DNA of 55,978 nt. Source: Pseudomonas nicosulfuronedens (GTDB lineage: Bacteria > Pseudomonadota > Gammaproteobacteria > Pseudomonadales > Pseudomonadaceae). The stretch covers positions 1-55,978 of the forward strand of contig NZ_SWDV01000048.1 of the NCBI RefSeq assembly GCF_005877905.1. Direction: 5' to 3'. Positions within the stretch are counted from its first letter, which is position 1; every line of letters starts with the position of its first letter. The notes below the pieces were generated by a model. It was not told where the DNA came from, made no database searches, and saw only the letters and a program-made list of their open reading frames with translations. The translations under genes and the position numbers were made by a program. This document shows positions 17,578 to 26,723 of this stretch, in pieces.

Positions 17578-18537
17578 TCAACGGTAGGCGACACGCAAGC
17601 GAGCGATGAAGTTGTCCAATTCCGACGTGGGCAGGTGGTTGATCCCGGCCGCCGCCGCGCGCCCACCCCCAGTCAGGAACTGCCGGCACAAGTCTGCCGC
17701 GCCGACCTTGTTCGCGAGCGGTGCGCGCACGCTAACCACATAGCCGCCATCCACATTCGGGGTCAGTACAGCGTGGGCTCTTTCGGGATAGCGGTTGCTC
17801 AGTTGGTTGCCGTACACACCACTGACGCGCCGCGCCCAGGGTTGATCGGGAAGTATGTAAACGGCCGTTCGCCCGTCAGAGGACAGCGGCACCAGCGCTT
17901 CGACGCAACGCATGTCCTCATGGTAACCATCGTGCAGACGTTCGAAGTGTTCGCGGTCGTCGCGGATGAAGTCGAGCGGGTCTGCGTAATGACTGACCCT
18001 CAAGAAGAGCTCATCCGGTGCGTAATGCAGGTCCTCCACCCGTTCGCCATAACCGTTGTAGTTGATGCAGGTGCCAAGCTCCTCCAGCAAGGCCAGCTCC
18101 GCCGACGTCAGGTCGAGTTGCCGAGCCGCCGCCTGCGCGCTTTGCCGGAGGTTGTCGCCGTAGGCGCCGACCACCGCCCAGCGCGCGAAGCGCCCCTGCA
18201 GGTGGCCATTGACCAGAAGGCTGGTGCAGACATCCGGCGCCTCGTTGATCAATGTGCGCAGGCGCGGCGCCGCAGGTATCTCGCCAGCGAAATGATGATC
18301 GACGTAGAACACCTCGGCTCCAGCCGCGAGCTGCCGGTCGAGTGAGGCACGATTCTTGTCCATGGAGACATCGAGCACCGTGACCTGATCGCCGGCTGCG
18401 GCCCACACCCGGTCAAGCAACTGGATGTCGCGCTTGACGCCAGTGACCAGAACCGCCTCGCGCGGCGAGGCCAGACGCAGCTGGGTGAGTGCGCAGATGC
18501 CATCGGCGTCCCCGTTGAAGACATCGAAACTCGTCAT
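17578..18537 (-). CDS. DHH-family phosphoesterase (NrnA/pAp-phosphatase-like)
   Basis: 319 residues. The N-terminal metal site NGDADG (8-13), DVSMD (56-60) and VDHH (79-82) define the DHH superfamily. The C terminus has GGGRAAAAGIN, a DHHA1-type motif with Arg where GGGH is usual. Family members degrade nanoRNA, cyclic dinucleotides or pAp (3'-phosphoadenosine-5'-phosphate). It is the last gene of a run containing a sulfotransferase and both PAPS-forming enzymes, and sulfotransfer releases pAp, so a pAp phosphatase role is attractive. That role is inferred from context, not proven by sequence. It lies 80 nt downstream of cysNC. Confidence 0.75.
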   Translation of the reverse strand: MTSFDVFNGDADGICALTQLRLASPREAVLVTGVKRDIQLLDRVWAAAGDQVTVLDVSMDKNRASLDRQLAAGAEVFYVDHHFAGEIPAAPRLRTLINEAPDVCTSLLVNGHLQGRFARWAVVGAYGDNLRQSAQAAARQLDLTSAELALLEELGTCINYNGYGERVEDLHYAPDELFLRVSHYADPLDFIRDDREHFERLHDGYHEDMRCVEALVPLSSDGRTAVYILPDQPWARRVSGVYGNQLSNRYPERAHAVLTPNVDGGYVVSVRAPLANKVGAADLCRQFLTGGGRAAAAGINHLPTSELDNFIARLRVAYR

Positions 18538-18617
18538 GTGCCAGATCCATCTATTGAAGGGCGCGGGTGACCCGTCGAGCGGGCCACCCGCAGTAGCGGC
18601 AAGTCCATCGCCTGGGC

Positions 18618-20519
18618 TCAGATGATTCCCAGCGCCTTAAGCTCCGCGATCACCCGCTGGGCCGCGTCCTCGGCGGAAAGCCCTACGGTATCGAGCCGCA
18701 ATTCGGGACTTTGCGGCGCCTCGTAGGGCGAATCGATGCCCGTGAAATGCTTCAGCTCGCCACGCCTGGCCTTCTTGTACAGCCCCTTCGGATCGCGCTC
18801 CTCGGCAATCGCCAGCGGGGTATCGACGAAGATCTCGATGAACTCGTCCCCTTCCAGCAGTTCGCGCGCCATCCTCCGCTCCGCGCAGAACGGAGAGATG
18901 AAAGCGGTAATGACGAGCAGACCGGCATCGACCATCAGTTTGGCCACCTCAGCAACTCGCCGGATGTTCTCGACGCGATCGGCCTCGGTAAAGCCCAGGT
19001 CCCGGTTGAGCCCGTGCCGGACGTTATCGCCATCGAGCAGGTAGGTGTGTCGCCCCATGGCATCGAGCGTCTTCTCCACCAGGTTGGCGATGGTCGACTT
19101 GCCCGCCCCCGACAGGCCGGTGAACCACAGAACGCAAGGTTTCTGGCTCTTGAGACGGGCGCGCGCGGCCTTGTCCACATCCAGGGACTGCAAGTGGATA
19201 TTGTGGGCGCGCCGCAAGGCGAAGTGCAGCATCCCGGCGCCTACCGTGTTGTTGGTCAGGCGGTCGATGACGACGAAGCTGCCCAGGTCGCGGTTGTCAC
19301 GGTAGGCGTCGAAGGCCAGCGGCCGGTCCAGCGCCAGGTTGACGATGCCAATCTCGTTGAGCTCCAGGGCCTTGGCCGCCAGGTGTTCCAGCGTGTTCAC
19401 ATTGACCTTGTGCTTGAGCTGGCTGACCTGGACGTTCGCGGTACGCGTGCCGCATTTCAGCAGGTAGGGGCGCCCAGGGAACAGAGGCTCCTCGGTCATC
19501 CAGACCAGGGTTGCCTCGAACTGATCCGCCACTTCCGCAGGGTTCTCGGCGATGGAAATGACGTCCCCCCGGGAGATATCTATCTCGTCCCGCAATGTGA
19601 GCGTTATCGACTGGCCCGCCACGGCTAGCGGCAGGTCACCGTCACGGGTGACGATGCGTTCGACGCCGCTTTCCTTGCCCGAGGGTTGTACGCGAATGCG
19701 ATCGCCAGGGCGAACCTCTCCAGAAGCGATGGTGCCGGCGAAGCCACGGAAATCCAGGCTGGGCCGATTCACCCACTGCACAGGCAACCGGAACGGCTGG
19801 CGCTGCATCCGCTCGTCGTCGATCTCGACGGACTCCAGGTGGGCCATCAGAGTGGTGCCCTGGTACCAGGGCATGGCCGCGCCGGGGGCGACGATGTTGT
19901 CCCCCTTGAAGGCCGACATTGGTATGAAGGTCACGTTTTCCAGGCCGATTCGCCTGGCGAACTCGCGGTAGTCCTCCACGATGCGGCGGAACACCTGCTC
20001 CGAGTAGTCGACCAGGTCCATTTTGTTGATCGCCACCACGATGTGCTGGATGCCGAGGAGCTTCACCAGGTAGCTGTGGCGCCGGGTCTGGGTCAGCAGG
20101 CCCTTGCGCGCGTCGACCATCAGCACGGCTGCATCCGCGGTCGAGGCGCCGGTGACCATGTTACGGGTGTATTGCTCGTGGCCCGGGGTGTCGGCAACGA
20201 TGAACTTGCGCCTGTCGGTGGAAAAGAAGCGGTAGGCTACGTCGATGGTGATGCCCTGCTCGCGCTCGGCGGCCAGCCCGTCGACCAGCAGGGCGAAGTC
20301 GATCTGGTCACCCTGCGTGCCCCATTTCTTCGAGTCCGCCTTGACGGCGGCGAGTTGGTCCTCGAAGAGCATCTTCGATTCGTAGAGCAGGCGCCCGATG
20401 AGCGTGCTCTTGCCGTCATCCACGCTACCGCAGGTGATGAAGCGCAGCAGGCTCTTGTGCTGGTGGTTCCTGAGGTACTGCTCGATGTCCGTGGCGATGA
20501 GGTCGGAAACATGTGCCAT
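18618..20519 (-). CDS. cysNC: Bifunctional sulfate adenylyltransferase large subunit / APS kinase (CysNC, NodQ-like)
   Basis: 633 residues. The N-terminal GTPase has GSVDDGKST (31-39), DTPGHEQY and NKMD; with CysD it makes APS from ATP and sulfate, driven by GTP hydrolysis. The C-terminal APS kinase domain has a second P-loop GLSGAGKST (468-476) and FISPF, and makes PAPS. The start codon overlaps the cysD stop (TGATG), so the two are coupled. No cysteine-assimilation genes (cysH, cysG, cysI) are nearby. A sulfotransferase is instead encoded in the same run, so this looks like a dedicated second PAPS supply comparable to rhizobial NodQ. Confidence 0.95.
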   Translation of the reverse strand: MAHVSDLIATDIEQYLRNHQHKSLLRFITCGSVDDGKSTLIGRLLYESKMLFEDQLAAVKADSKKWGTQGDQIDFALLVDGLAAEREQGITIDVAYRFFSTDRRKFIVADTPGHEQYTRNMVTGASTADAAVLMVDARKGLLTQTRRHSYLVKLLGIQHIVVAINKMDLVDYSEQVFRRIVEDYREFARRIGLENVTFIPMSAFKGDNIVAPGAAMPWYQGTTLMAHLESVEIDDERMQRQPFRLPVQWVNRPSLDFRGFAGTIASGEVRPGDRIRVQPSGKESGVERIVTRDGDLPLAVAGQSITLTLRDEIDISRGDVISIAENPAEVADQFEATLVWMTEEPLFPGRPYLLKCGTRTANVQVSQLKHKVNVNTLEHLAAKALELNEIGIVNLALDRPLAFDAYRDNRDLGSFVVIDRLTNNTVGAGMLHFALRRAHNIHLQSLDVDKAARARLKSQKPCVLWFTGLSGAGKSTIANLVEKTLDAMGRHTYLLDGDNVRHGLNRDLGFTEADRVENIRRVAEVAKLMVDAGLLVITAFISPFCAERRMARELLEGDEFIEIFVDTPLAIAEERDPKGLYKKARRGELKHFTGIDSPYEAPQSPELRLDTVGLSAEDAAQRVIAELKALGII

Positions 20520-21418
20520 CAGAAGTACCCCTCTTGCTTCTTGAGTTCCATGGAGGCGGCGGAGTCATGGTCGATGACCCGCCCCTGGCGCTCCGAGGTA
20601 CGCGTCAGCAGCATTTCCTGGATGATCGCCTGCAGTGTGTCGGCTTCGGACTCGATGGCGCCGGTCAGGGGGTAGCACCCCAGAGTACGGAAGCGCACAT
20701 TCTTCATCATCGGCGTCTCGCCCTGGCGCAAGGGCATGCGCTCGTCGTCGACCATGATCAAGGTGCCGTCGCGCTCCACCACCGGGCGGAGCGCCGCGTA
20801 GTAGAGAGGCACGATGGGGATGTTCTCGAGGTAGATGTATTGCCAGATGTCGAGCTCGGTCCAGTTCGACAGCGGAAACACGCGAATCGACTCCCCCTTG
20901 CGCTTTCGGGCGTTGTACAGCTTCCACAGTTCCGGGCGCTGGCTCTTCGGGTCCCAGCGGTGCTGGTCGGAGCGGAAGGAAAATACCCGTTCCTTGGCGC
21001 GTGACTTCTCTTCGTCGCGTCGCGCGCCACCGAAGGCGGCGTCGAAACCGTACTTGTCCAGGGCCTGTTTCAGGCCCTGGGTTTTCATGACGTCGGTATG
21101 GATGGCCGAGCCATGGGTGAAGGGGTTGATGTCCTTCTCGACGCCCTCGGGGTTGATGTGGACCAGCAGTTCCATGCCCGTCTCGCGAACCATGCGCTCG
21201 CGAAAGTCGTACATATCGCGGAATTTCCAGCGCGTGTCGACATGCAGCAGTGGGAAAGGCGGAATGGCGGGATAGAAGGCTTTCATCGCCAGGTGCAGCA
21301 TCACCGCGCTGTCCTTGCCGATGGAATAGAGCATCACCGGGTTCTCCGCCTCGGCGACCACCTCCCGCAGAATCTGGATGCTCTCTGCTTCGAGCCGCTG
21401 CAGATGGGTAAGCGTCAT
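20519..21418 (-). CDS. cysD: Sulfate adenylyltransferase small subunit (CysD, NodP-like)
   Basis: 299 residues from ATG 21418 (GGAGGG about 9 nt upstream); an in-frame ATG at 21433 would add five residues. The PP-loop motif SIGKDS near the N terminus and the conserved [29 protein letters not shown] and [14 protein letters not shown] segments identify it clearly. It forms the ATP sulfurylase heterodimer with the adjacent CysN domain. It lies 15 nt after the VOC gene and overlaps cysNC by one base. Confidence 0.95.
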   Translation of the reverse strand: MTLTHLQRLEAESIQILREVVAEAENPVMLYSIGKDSAVMLHLAMKAFYPAIPPFPLLHVDTRWKFRDMYDFRERMVRETGMELLVHINPEGVEKDINPFTHGSAIHTDVMKTQGLKQALDKYGFDAAFGGARRDEEKSRAKERVFSFRSDQHRWDPKSQRPELWKLYNARKRKGESIRVFPLSNWTELDIWQYIYLENIPIVPLYYAALRPVVERDGTLIMVDDERMPLRQGETPMMKNVRFRTLGCYPLTGAIESEADTLQAIIQEMLLTRTSERQGRVIDHDSAASMELKKQEGYF

Positions 21419-21433
21419 GAACCTGCCCTCCAT

Positions 21434-21934
21434 CTAGTTGCGCGGCGCCTGGTTGAGAAACTCCAGACCGACGGGAGTGCAATGGATGTACTCCAGGTAA
21501 TGCCCGAGCACGTCGCGGGTATCGATGTACACGGCCTTCAGGACACCCCCCATTCCACCCTCGTAGGCAATAGCCTGGCCCTTTCGCGTAGCAAGCTGCA
21601 CGGCCTGCTTCAAATCTTCTTCGCGCTGGAACAGGTGCCCCATGTGATGGTGGCGAATGGCGAAGTCGCCATCTTGGGGCAGCAACAGCTCATAGATACT
21701 GCCGCCCTCCCCCTTGGGTTCGATGAGCTCGATCATCACGTCGCCGGCATAGGCGGTGGCGATGGAAACACGGGTGCGCTCGTCATAGGCGACATCGCGC
21801 AGTTCGAAGTAGCGCTTCACGCCGTATTGCTCGTCGAAGGTACGCATGGCCTGCTCCAGGTCGGTGGTGACGTAGGCGATCTGGAAGAACCCCGGTAGGA
21901 AATGGCAGCCGTTGTGCAGCGAAGCAGTATTCAT
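21434..21934 (-). CDS. VOC (glyoxalase/bleomycin-resistance) superfamily protein
   Basis: 166 residues. Its beta-alpha-beta-beta-beta pattern (FFQIAYVTTDLEQAMRTF..., then HHHMGHLF and GHYLEYIHC) fits a VOC fold with metal-ligand candidates His96-His98 and Glu148 near the C terminus. VOC proteins include epimerases, lyases, dioxygenases and binding proteins. In this operon it could act on the CoA-free or sulfonated intermediate, but nothing fixes the reaction. It lies between a DUF1214 gene and cysD. Confidence 0.75.
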   Translation of the reverse strand: MNTASLHNGCHFLPGFFQIAYVTTDLEQAMRTFDEQYGVKRYFELRDVAYDERTRVSIATAYAGDVMIELIEPKGEGGSIYELLLPQDGDFAIRHHHMGHLFQREEDLKQAVQLATRKGQAIAYEGGMGGVLKAVYIDTRDVLGHYLEYIHCTPVGLEFLNQAPRN

Positions 21935-21979
21935 GGCCTTGTCCTCGTTTTTGTTGTTCTGATGCTGTTCTTCGCGGCG

Positions 21980-23146
21980 TCACCAGCGGCGGCGCAATTG
22001 CGCCCCGCGACGCCGATCCGCGAGCGCGGTCCGCCGCTGCTCTGCTGTCAGCATTGAAGTACTCGCCGGCAACCGCTCGCGCAGGGCGCTCAGCGGGACG
22101 CGGGTCAGGGTCGGCAGCGGATGGGAACTGGCTTCGTACCAGCGGCCGATCAGGGTGCCCTGGGAATAGCCGCCGGTATCCAACCAGTTGGCGACGCCAG
22201 GGTCGCGCTGTGCAATCACAGCGCGGAAGCAACCATCCGCATCGACGCTCACCTGGCTCCCATTCAAGCTGCTTTGATGACGCAAGTAGTCGATGGCGTT
22301 GAACAGCGGATCGTTGAGCTGAACGTTCCAGTAGCGACACGTCTCTGGCAACCGGACCTCAAGAATCAGGGCATCGTCGGGCCCCACCTCGAAGACCGAC
22401 TGCCAGTAGGACTGACCGCTGACGGCGCCACCGAAGGTCGTCAGCTCCAGGCGGTTGACCTGGCCACGGTCGCGCAGGCCATTCTGGTGCCGCAGCCACA
22501 TCCGCGTCAGCCGCTGGGTGAAGCCGCCAAGCAGCTCGCGCATGCGTCGATCCACTTCGGCCGGCTCCAGGCGGGCGTCGGCCGCCGGCGCGTCCAGGCG
22601 CTCGATGGCGAGCCGCGCGTCCCGTTCGACGCCCCACCGGTAGGAGCGCTGGCGGACCATGACGTAGGTGGCCTCGGGGTCCAGCGCCCACCAGTCCCCC
22701 GCATGGCCGTCGGGGCGCTCGCGGCTCAGGAGCACCTCGAAGGCGCCCCCTTCGGCCAGGCTCAGAGTTTCGGCATCGTGGTTGGCGAAGGTCGCCCCCG
22801 GCTGCTCGCTTAGACCCATCATGTCCTTGCCGATGGAGAACAGCAGCAGGTGTACGCTGCCCCGCTCCCCACTGATCCGGTAGGTGCCCTCGCCGCAGAT
22901 CGGCGCCAGGTAGTAAGTGTCGTCCGGGTTTGGCTGCAGCAGGAACACCGAGTTTAGGAACGGCGCCCAGTCCGGATGGGCAGGGTCGGCCTGGAAGTAC
23001 AGGAAGTACCCAAGCGCCAGATTCATCAACTGCTGGCGGTACAGGTCCGCGCGCATCTGCTCGTCGCCCGGCGCCCAAGTCAGTTCGAGGAGTTCCTCGG
23101 CCGGCTGCAGCAATTCCAGGTAGTGGTTCCACGAAAGCAACGTCAT
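21980..23146 (-). CDS. DUF1214-domain protein
   Basis: 388 residues, no signal peptide. The C-terminal part (LEVRLPETCRYWNVQLNDPLFNAIDYLRHQSSLNGSQVSVDADGCFRAVIAQRDPGVANWLDTGGYSQGTLIGRWY, about 270-350) is typical of DUF1214: the RYWNVQL...N and W-LDT-G patterns. The function of this family is not established. It overlaps the sulfotransferase stop by 4 nt (ATGA), which suggests stoichiometric expression and perhaps joint action with the sulfotransferase. Confidence 0.7.
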   Translation of the reverse strand: MTLLSWNHYLELLQPAEELLELTWAPGDEQMRADLYRQQLMNLALGYFLYFQADPAHPDWAPFLNSVFLLQPNPDDTYYLAPICGEGTYRISGERGSVHLLLFSIGKDMMGLSEQPGATFANHDAETLSLAEGGAFEVLLSRERPDGHAGDWWALDPEATYVMVRQRSYRWGVERDARLAIERLDAPAADARLEPAEVDRRMRELLGGFTQRLTRMWLRHQNGLRDRGQVNRLELTTFGGAVSGQSYWQSVFEVGPDDALILEVRLPETCRYWNVQLNDPLFNAIDYLRHQSSLNGSQVSVDADGCFRAVIAQRDPGVANWLDTGGYSQGTLIGRWYEASSHPLPTLTRVPLSALRERLPASTSMLTAEQRRTALADRRRGAQLRRRW

Positions 23147-24342
23147 GCCTGCACTTCCCCTTCTCGAGTGTCATCGGTGACGCCGGCCAGGCCAAATCGG
23201 CGGGAATAGCCGCCGAACTCGCGGCGGATCGCCTCTTGCTCCAAGCCGAAGCGTTGCGGCGTGTAGCGATGCTCGCCGTGCCGAGTAGTGGGGCTCTCGG
23301 CGATCCAGCGATCCATTCGCTGTTCCACCTCGGCGTCTAGGGTGAACCCGAAGTGGCCGTACAGCGCCTTGACTACCCCCAGCGGGTCACTGTGGAAGCG
23401 CCGGTGATCGACATCGAAAACCCGCCCGCCGAGCGACTCGCGCAGTTCCACGGCGCGATCGAGAGCCTGCCGCCAATAGGCGCTTTCGCGGCCACCAATC
23501 CCGAGGAGCTGCACGCCCTCGCCTTCCACCACGCGCCGGGCCATGCTCAGGACGCTGCACAGTGACGGCAGCGCCTGCGCCGGATCGCGATGGGTCTGCA
23601 CCACGCAGGCGTCCGGGAATACCTGGAGAAGCGCCTCGAGCTGGGCGATATGCCCTGGGTTCTTCAGCAGCCAAGGCTTGTCCGGTTCGTCCGCGCCGAT
23701 CAAACGCAGAACATCGGCGTAGCGGCGGTAGGAAGGCAGCTCCGACTGGCCAAGGAACCAGGCGTCATAGCTCGGCACGCCGAGGCTGCCGACGAACCAG
23801 TTGCTGACGAAGGACTGCTTGAGAATCTCAAGGCATTCGTCCACCTCATCCACCACGATCTCGTGGCCAGCGCGCAGCTCCGGAACTATCGCGAAGAACT
23901 GCTCGAGGTTCCTCCGGGAACGCTGGAAGTGGATATTGCCCTCCCAGCTCGCCCGTGGCGGCCGCACCATGGGCGTCTCGCTGAGCCAGTGCTCCAGCCC
24001 CTGGAACTGCGTGTCCAAGGCCAGCAACTTGTGCAGGGCGGTGGTGCCGCTGCGAGGCATGCCTGTGATGACCAGCGGGCGGCGTATGTGATGGCCAAGG
24101 CAGTCCGGGCGACGGCGCCAGCCTTCCTGGGTATGCAGGCGGGCGCTCATAACCCCGACCAGCATGCCCCAGGCGATTTCCCGCCCCATCGCGGTCGGTT
24201 GCAGGTCGGTATCCAGGGCTTTCAAAAGGACACCGAGGCCGTCCAGGTAGTCGTCGCGGCCGAAATCCTCCAGGCCGGTGGCGAGCGAAGCCGATTCATG
24301 CAGAAGGGCCTCGCTGCCGGTGAAGCGCGCGGGTGCTGCCAC
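23143..24342 (-). CDS. PAPS-dependent sulfotransferase family protein
   Basis: 399 residues from GTG 24342, with AGGAG 6 nt upstream. The 5'-phosphosulfate-binding loop GMPRSGTT is at 94-101, and the 3'-phosphate-binding segment THRDP at 250-254 with Ser260 follows, as in the bacterial Sulfotransfer_3 group. It should move sulfonate from PAPS to a hydroxyl (or amine) of a small molecule. The PAPS-forming CysD and CysNC are encoded downstream in the same run and a dehydrogenase upstream. The acceptor is unknown; a hydroxylated hydrophobic intermediate is the simplest guess. Confidence 0.88.
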   Translation of the reverse strand: MAAPARFTGSEALLHESASLATGLEDFGRDDYLDGLGVLLKALDTDLQPTAMGREIAWGMLVGVMSARLHTQEGWRRRPDCLGHHIRRPLVITGMPRSGTTALHKLLALDTQFQGLEHWLSETPMVRPPRASWEGNIHFQRSRRNLEQFFAIVPELRAGHEIVVDEVDECLEILKQSFVSNWFVGSLGVPSYDAWFLGQSELPSYRRYADVLRLIGADEPDKPWLLKNPGHIAQLEALLQVFPDACVVQTHRDPAQALPSLCSVLSMARRVVEGEGVQLLGIGGRESAYWRQALDRAVELRESLGGRVFDVDHRRFHSDPLGVVKALYGHFGFTLDAEVEQRMDRWIAESPTTRHGEHRYTPQRFGLEQEAIRREFGGYSRRFGLAGVTDDTREGEVQA

Positions 24343-24393
24343 AATATTCTCCTCAGGGTCAGCTGGTGATAGCGATTCGCGTGGGTTCGACGC

Positions 24394-25404
24394 TCAGCGC
24401 CAGGGGTCGAGCAGGACCTTGCATTGCGCGGTGCGTTCGCGGAGCGCCTCGAAGGTGGCCGGCAGGGCCTGCAGGCCGACGGTGTCGGTGACCATCGCAC
24501 GCGGCTCCAGATGGCCGGCATCGAGCGTCCGCGCCACGTGCTCGAACTGCGCCACGCTGTAGGTGTTGGCGAACTGCAGTCGGACCTCCTTGAATAGGCC
24601 CGCTGCCGGGACGAAGGTGTCCGGCACGCTGCAGCAACCGAGTACGACCACCGTTCCCCGACTGCGCACGGCGCCGACTGCCTGGGCGATCAGCCCGGGG
24701 GCGCCTGCGCACTCGAACACAAGGTCCGGCGCGCCGCCGAGTGCCGCCTGCGCGGCCTGCTCCGGTGCTAGCTCGGGATCGAGGAAAGCGTCCGCGCCCA
24801 TCTCCCTGGCCAGAGGCTCGCGGCGCCGGGAAGCGGCACTGACGGCGATGGCTCCGGCGCCCAAGCGGCGCGCCCAGAACACGGTCGCCAGCCCGATCGG
24901 CCCCGCCCCCAGCACCAGCACTCGCGCGCCGGGTGCCATCTGTGCCAAAGCCACGCCATGCAGCCCCACAGCGAGCGGCTCCACTAAGGCGCCGTCGGCC
25001 AGGCTCAGGCTGGTGGGCAGCTTCACACTCTCACGCTCGGTCGCTAGGGTGTACTGCGCGAAGGCCCCCGGAAGCCCGCGCATGCTTTGGCTGCAGAAGA
25101 ACGGCGTACCCTCCTGGCAAGCGATGCATGCCCCGCACCCAGTCATCGGCAGGGACGCGACCCTGTCGCCCACCTTGAGCTTGCGCACCCCCCCGCCGAT
25201 CGCCACCACCTCGCCCGCGAACTCGTGGCCGGGGGTGGTTCCCGCCGGATAGGTGTAACCATGACCACTGGTCATGTGCAGATCGGTGCCGCAAATGCCA
25301 CAACGCCCCACCTGCACCACGATCTCGCCTGGCCCCGGAGTCGGGTCGGGAACGTCCTCAACTGCCAGGGGTTGTCCTGCCTGCCTGAAGATTGCTGCTT
25401 TCAT
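24394..25404 (-). CDS. Zinc-dependent medium-chain alcohol dehydrogenase
   Basis: 336 residues. Catalytic-zinc ligands are Cys38 (GICGTD) and His60-Glu61 (GHE). The structural-zinc lobe has Cys90, Cys93, Cys96 and Cys104. A Rossmann motif VLGAGPIGLA follows. It catalyses NAD(P)-dependent alcohol/ketone interconversion in the cytoplasm. It is first in the putative sulfonation operon, 51 nt before the sulfotransferase, and is divergent from the LuxR-type regulator across a 129-bp intergenic region. It may create or consume the hydroxyl that is sulfonated. Confidence 0.88.
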   Translation of the reverse strand: MKAAIFRQAGQPLAVEDVPDPTPGPGEIVVQVGRCGICGTDLHMTSGHGYTYPAGTTPGHEFAGEVVAIGGGVRKLKVGDRVASLPMTGCGACIACQEGTPFFCSQSMRGLPGAFAQYTLATERESVKLPTSLSLADGALVEPLAVGLHGVALAQMAPGARVLVLGAGPIGLATVFWARRLGAGAIAVSAASRRREPLAREMGADAFLDPELAPEQAAQAALGGAPDLVFECAGAPGLIAQAVGAVRSRGTVVVLGCCSVPDTFVPAAGLFKEVRLQFANTYSVAQFEHVARTLDAGHLEPRAMVTDTVGLQALPATFEALRERTAQCKVLLDPWR

Positions 25405-25533
25405 GGAACGCGTGCCTCCCGGTTATTGTTCTGCAGGCGGCCTTTGGCTACCTTTTTGTTTAGGAATTCGCATCTCGTTCCGAATAATGAACTCACGCAG
25501 CGTGCAAACCCATTCCCATTTGGGGAGAGAGTT

Positions 25534-26709
25534 ATGATTTCGAGAGTCGCCACCCCGCCCGCGCCACAATCGCCTGCCGACGGCGCGCAGCGGGTCACCG
25601 ACGACGCCCTGCTGCAGTCGCTCTACGAAGGGCCGATCGAGGCGGCGCCCTGGCGCGGTTTCCTGCGCGCGCTGCGGGACCGGCTGGATAGCGGTTATGC
25701 GAATCTCGCCTTCCATGGCCTGGCCGGAGCGCCGCAACACAGGCAGGCCATCCAGGACGCCGACTGGGATTGCGGGCGGCACGAACGTCCCTATCGCGAT
25801 ACCTACGCCCGGCTCGACCCCATCGACTACTTGGATATGCAGCCCGGCACGCTTTACCGGCTGGATGACATCCTGGCCCAGGCCGGCCCGGAGGGGCGGC
25901 GCTTCCATCGCGAGTTCCTCAGGCCGGCGGGAATGGACCAGTTGGTGATCCTGCACGTTGCCGAACCCGGCGGCCTGCGCGCCTGGCTCACCCTCGCCCG
26001 GCGCCATCCAGCGCGCGCATACGAACCCGCGGAGCTGGCCCTGATGCGGGCGCTAGCACCGCATCTGTCCAGCGCGCTGAAAGTGTTCGCCGTGCTCGCC
26101 AAGGGCAGCGTCCAGCAGAGCGTCTATCGCGACGCACTGGGGCACTACGGTATCGGCAGCCTGCTGCTCGACGGCCGCTGCGAAGTGCTAGAAATAGATG
26201 AATCGGCGCGACGCATCATCGCCGAGCACCCAGCCTTGGGCATTCATGGCAACCGGTTGAAACTGACCGCTGCCGCGGACGACAGCGCCCTGCAAGCGCT
26301 GCTCGAAGACGCCCTGGGCGACGAATCAGCGTCCGGCTGCCACGCCATGCGCGTAGCCGGGATGACACCCCTCGAGTTGCTGGCGCGGGCGCTGCACAGT
26401 CCCCTGCGACATGTCTGCCAGAGCAGCCCGGCATTGGTCCTCCACCTCAGGAGCGAAGCCCGGGTGTCGGAGGCCCTCGACTATGAGAACCCCTTGATGA
26501 AGCTCCTCGGATTAACCGCGACCGAGGCATCGCTGGCACTTCGTCTGGCACAGGGAAGCAGCCTGGTCGAAGCGGCCCAATTCCTGGGGCTGACCGAGCA
26601 GACCGTGCGCACCTACTCCAAGCAGATCTTCGCCAAGACGGCCACTCGGGGCCAGGCCGACCTGGTGCGCCTGGTCCTGAGCAGCGTCGCCCGCCTCGGT
26701 GCGGGCTGA
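25534..26709 (+). CDS. LuxR-type transcriptional regulator
   Basis: 391 residues from ATG 25534, preceded by GGGGAGAG; a longer frame from 25087 runs through the divergent dehydrogenase gene and is rejected. The C-terminal 65 residues hold a LuxR/GerE helix-turn-helix (LGLTATEASLALRLAQGSSLVEAAQFLGLTEQTVRTYSKQIFAKT). The N-terminal 320 residues have no receiver-like DxxK pattern and may be a ligand-sensing PAS/GAF-like region. Its position opposite the sulfonation operon suggests that it controls that operon. It ends 14 bp from the convergent Gfo/Idh-like gene. Confidence 0.82.
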   Translation: MISRVATPPAPQSPADGAQRVTDDALLQSLYEGPIEAAPWRGFLRALRDRLDSGYANLAFHGLAGAPQHRQAIQDADWDCGRHERPYRDTYARLDPIDYLDMQPGTLYRLDDILAQAGPEGRRFHREFLRPAGMDQLVILHVAEPGGLRAWLTLARRHPARAYEPAELALMRALAPHLSSALKVFAVLAKGSVQQSVYRDALGHYGIGSLLLDGRCEVLEIDESARRIIAEHPALGIHGNRLKLTAAADDSALQALLEDALGDESASGCHAMRVAGMTPLELLARALHSPLRHVCQSSPALVLHLRSEARVSEALDYENPLMKLLGLTATEASLALRLAQGSSLVEAAQFLGLTEQTVRTYSKQIFAKTATRGQADLVRLVLSSVARLGAG

Positions 26710-26723
26710 GACCGCCGAGCCCG

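Noticed and set aside
18618..21418. Housekeeping cysteine sulfate-assimilation locus
   Set aside because: CysD/CysNC alone would fit, but no cysH, cysI or transport genes are nearby and the pair is co-directional with a sulfotransferase. I favour a dedicated PAPS supply, pending a check for a second copy.
25451..25500. A degenerate island operator between the dehydrogenase and LuxR-type genes (CATCTCGTTCCG region)
   Set aside because: Only one half-site matches and there is no symmetric partner at the right spacing.
25087..25533. A 149-residue N-terminal extension of the LuxR-type regulator
   Set aside because: It would overlap the divergent dehydrogenase gene and cross its promoter region; ATG 25534 has a good GGGGAG site.
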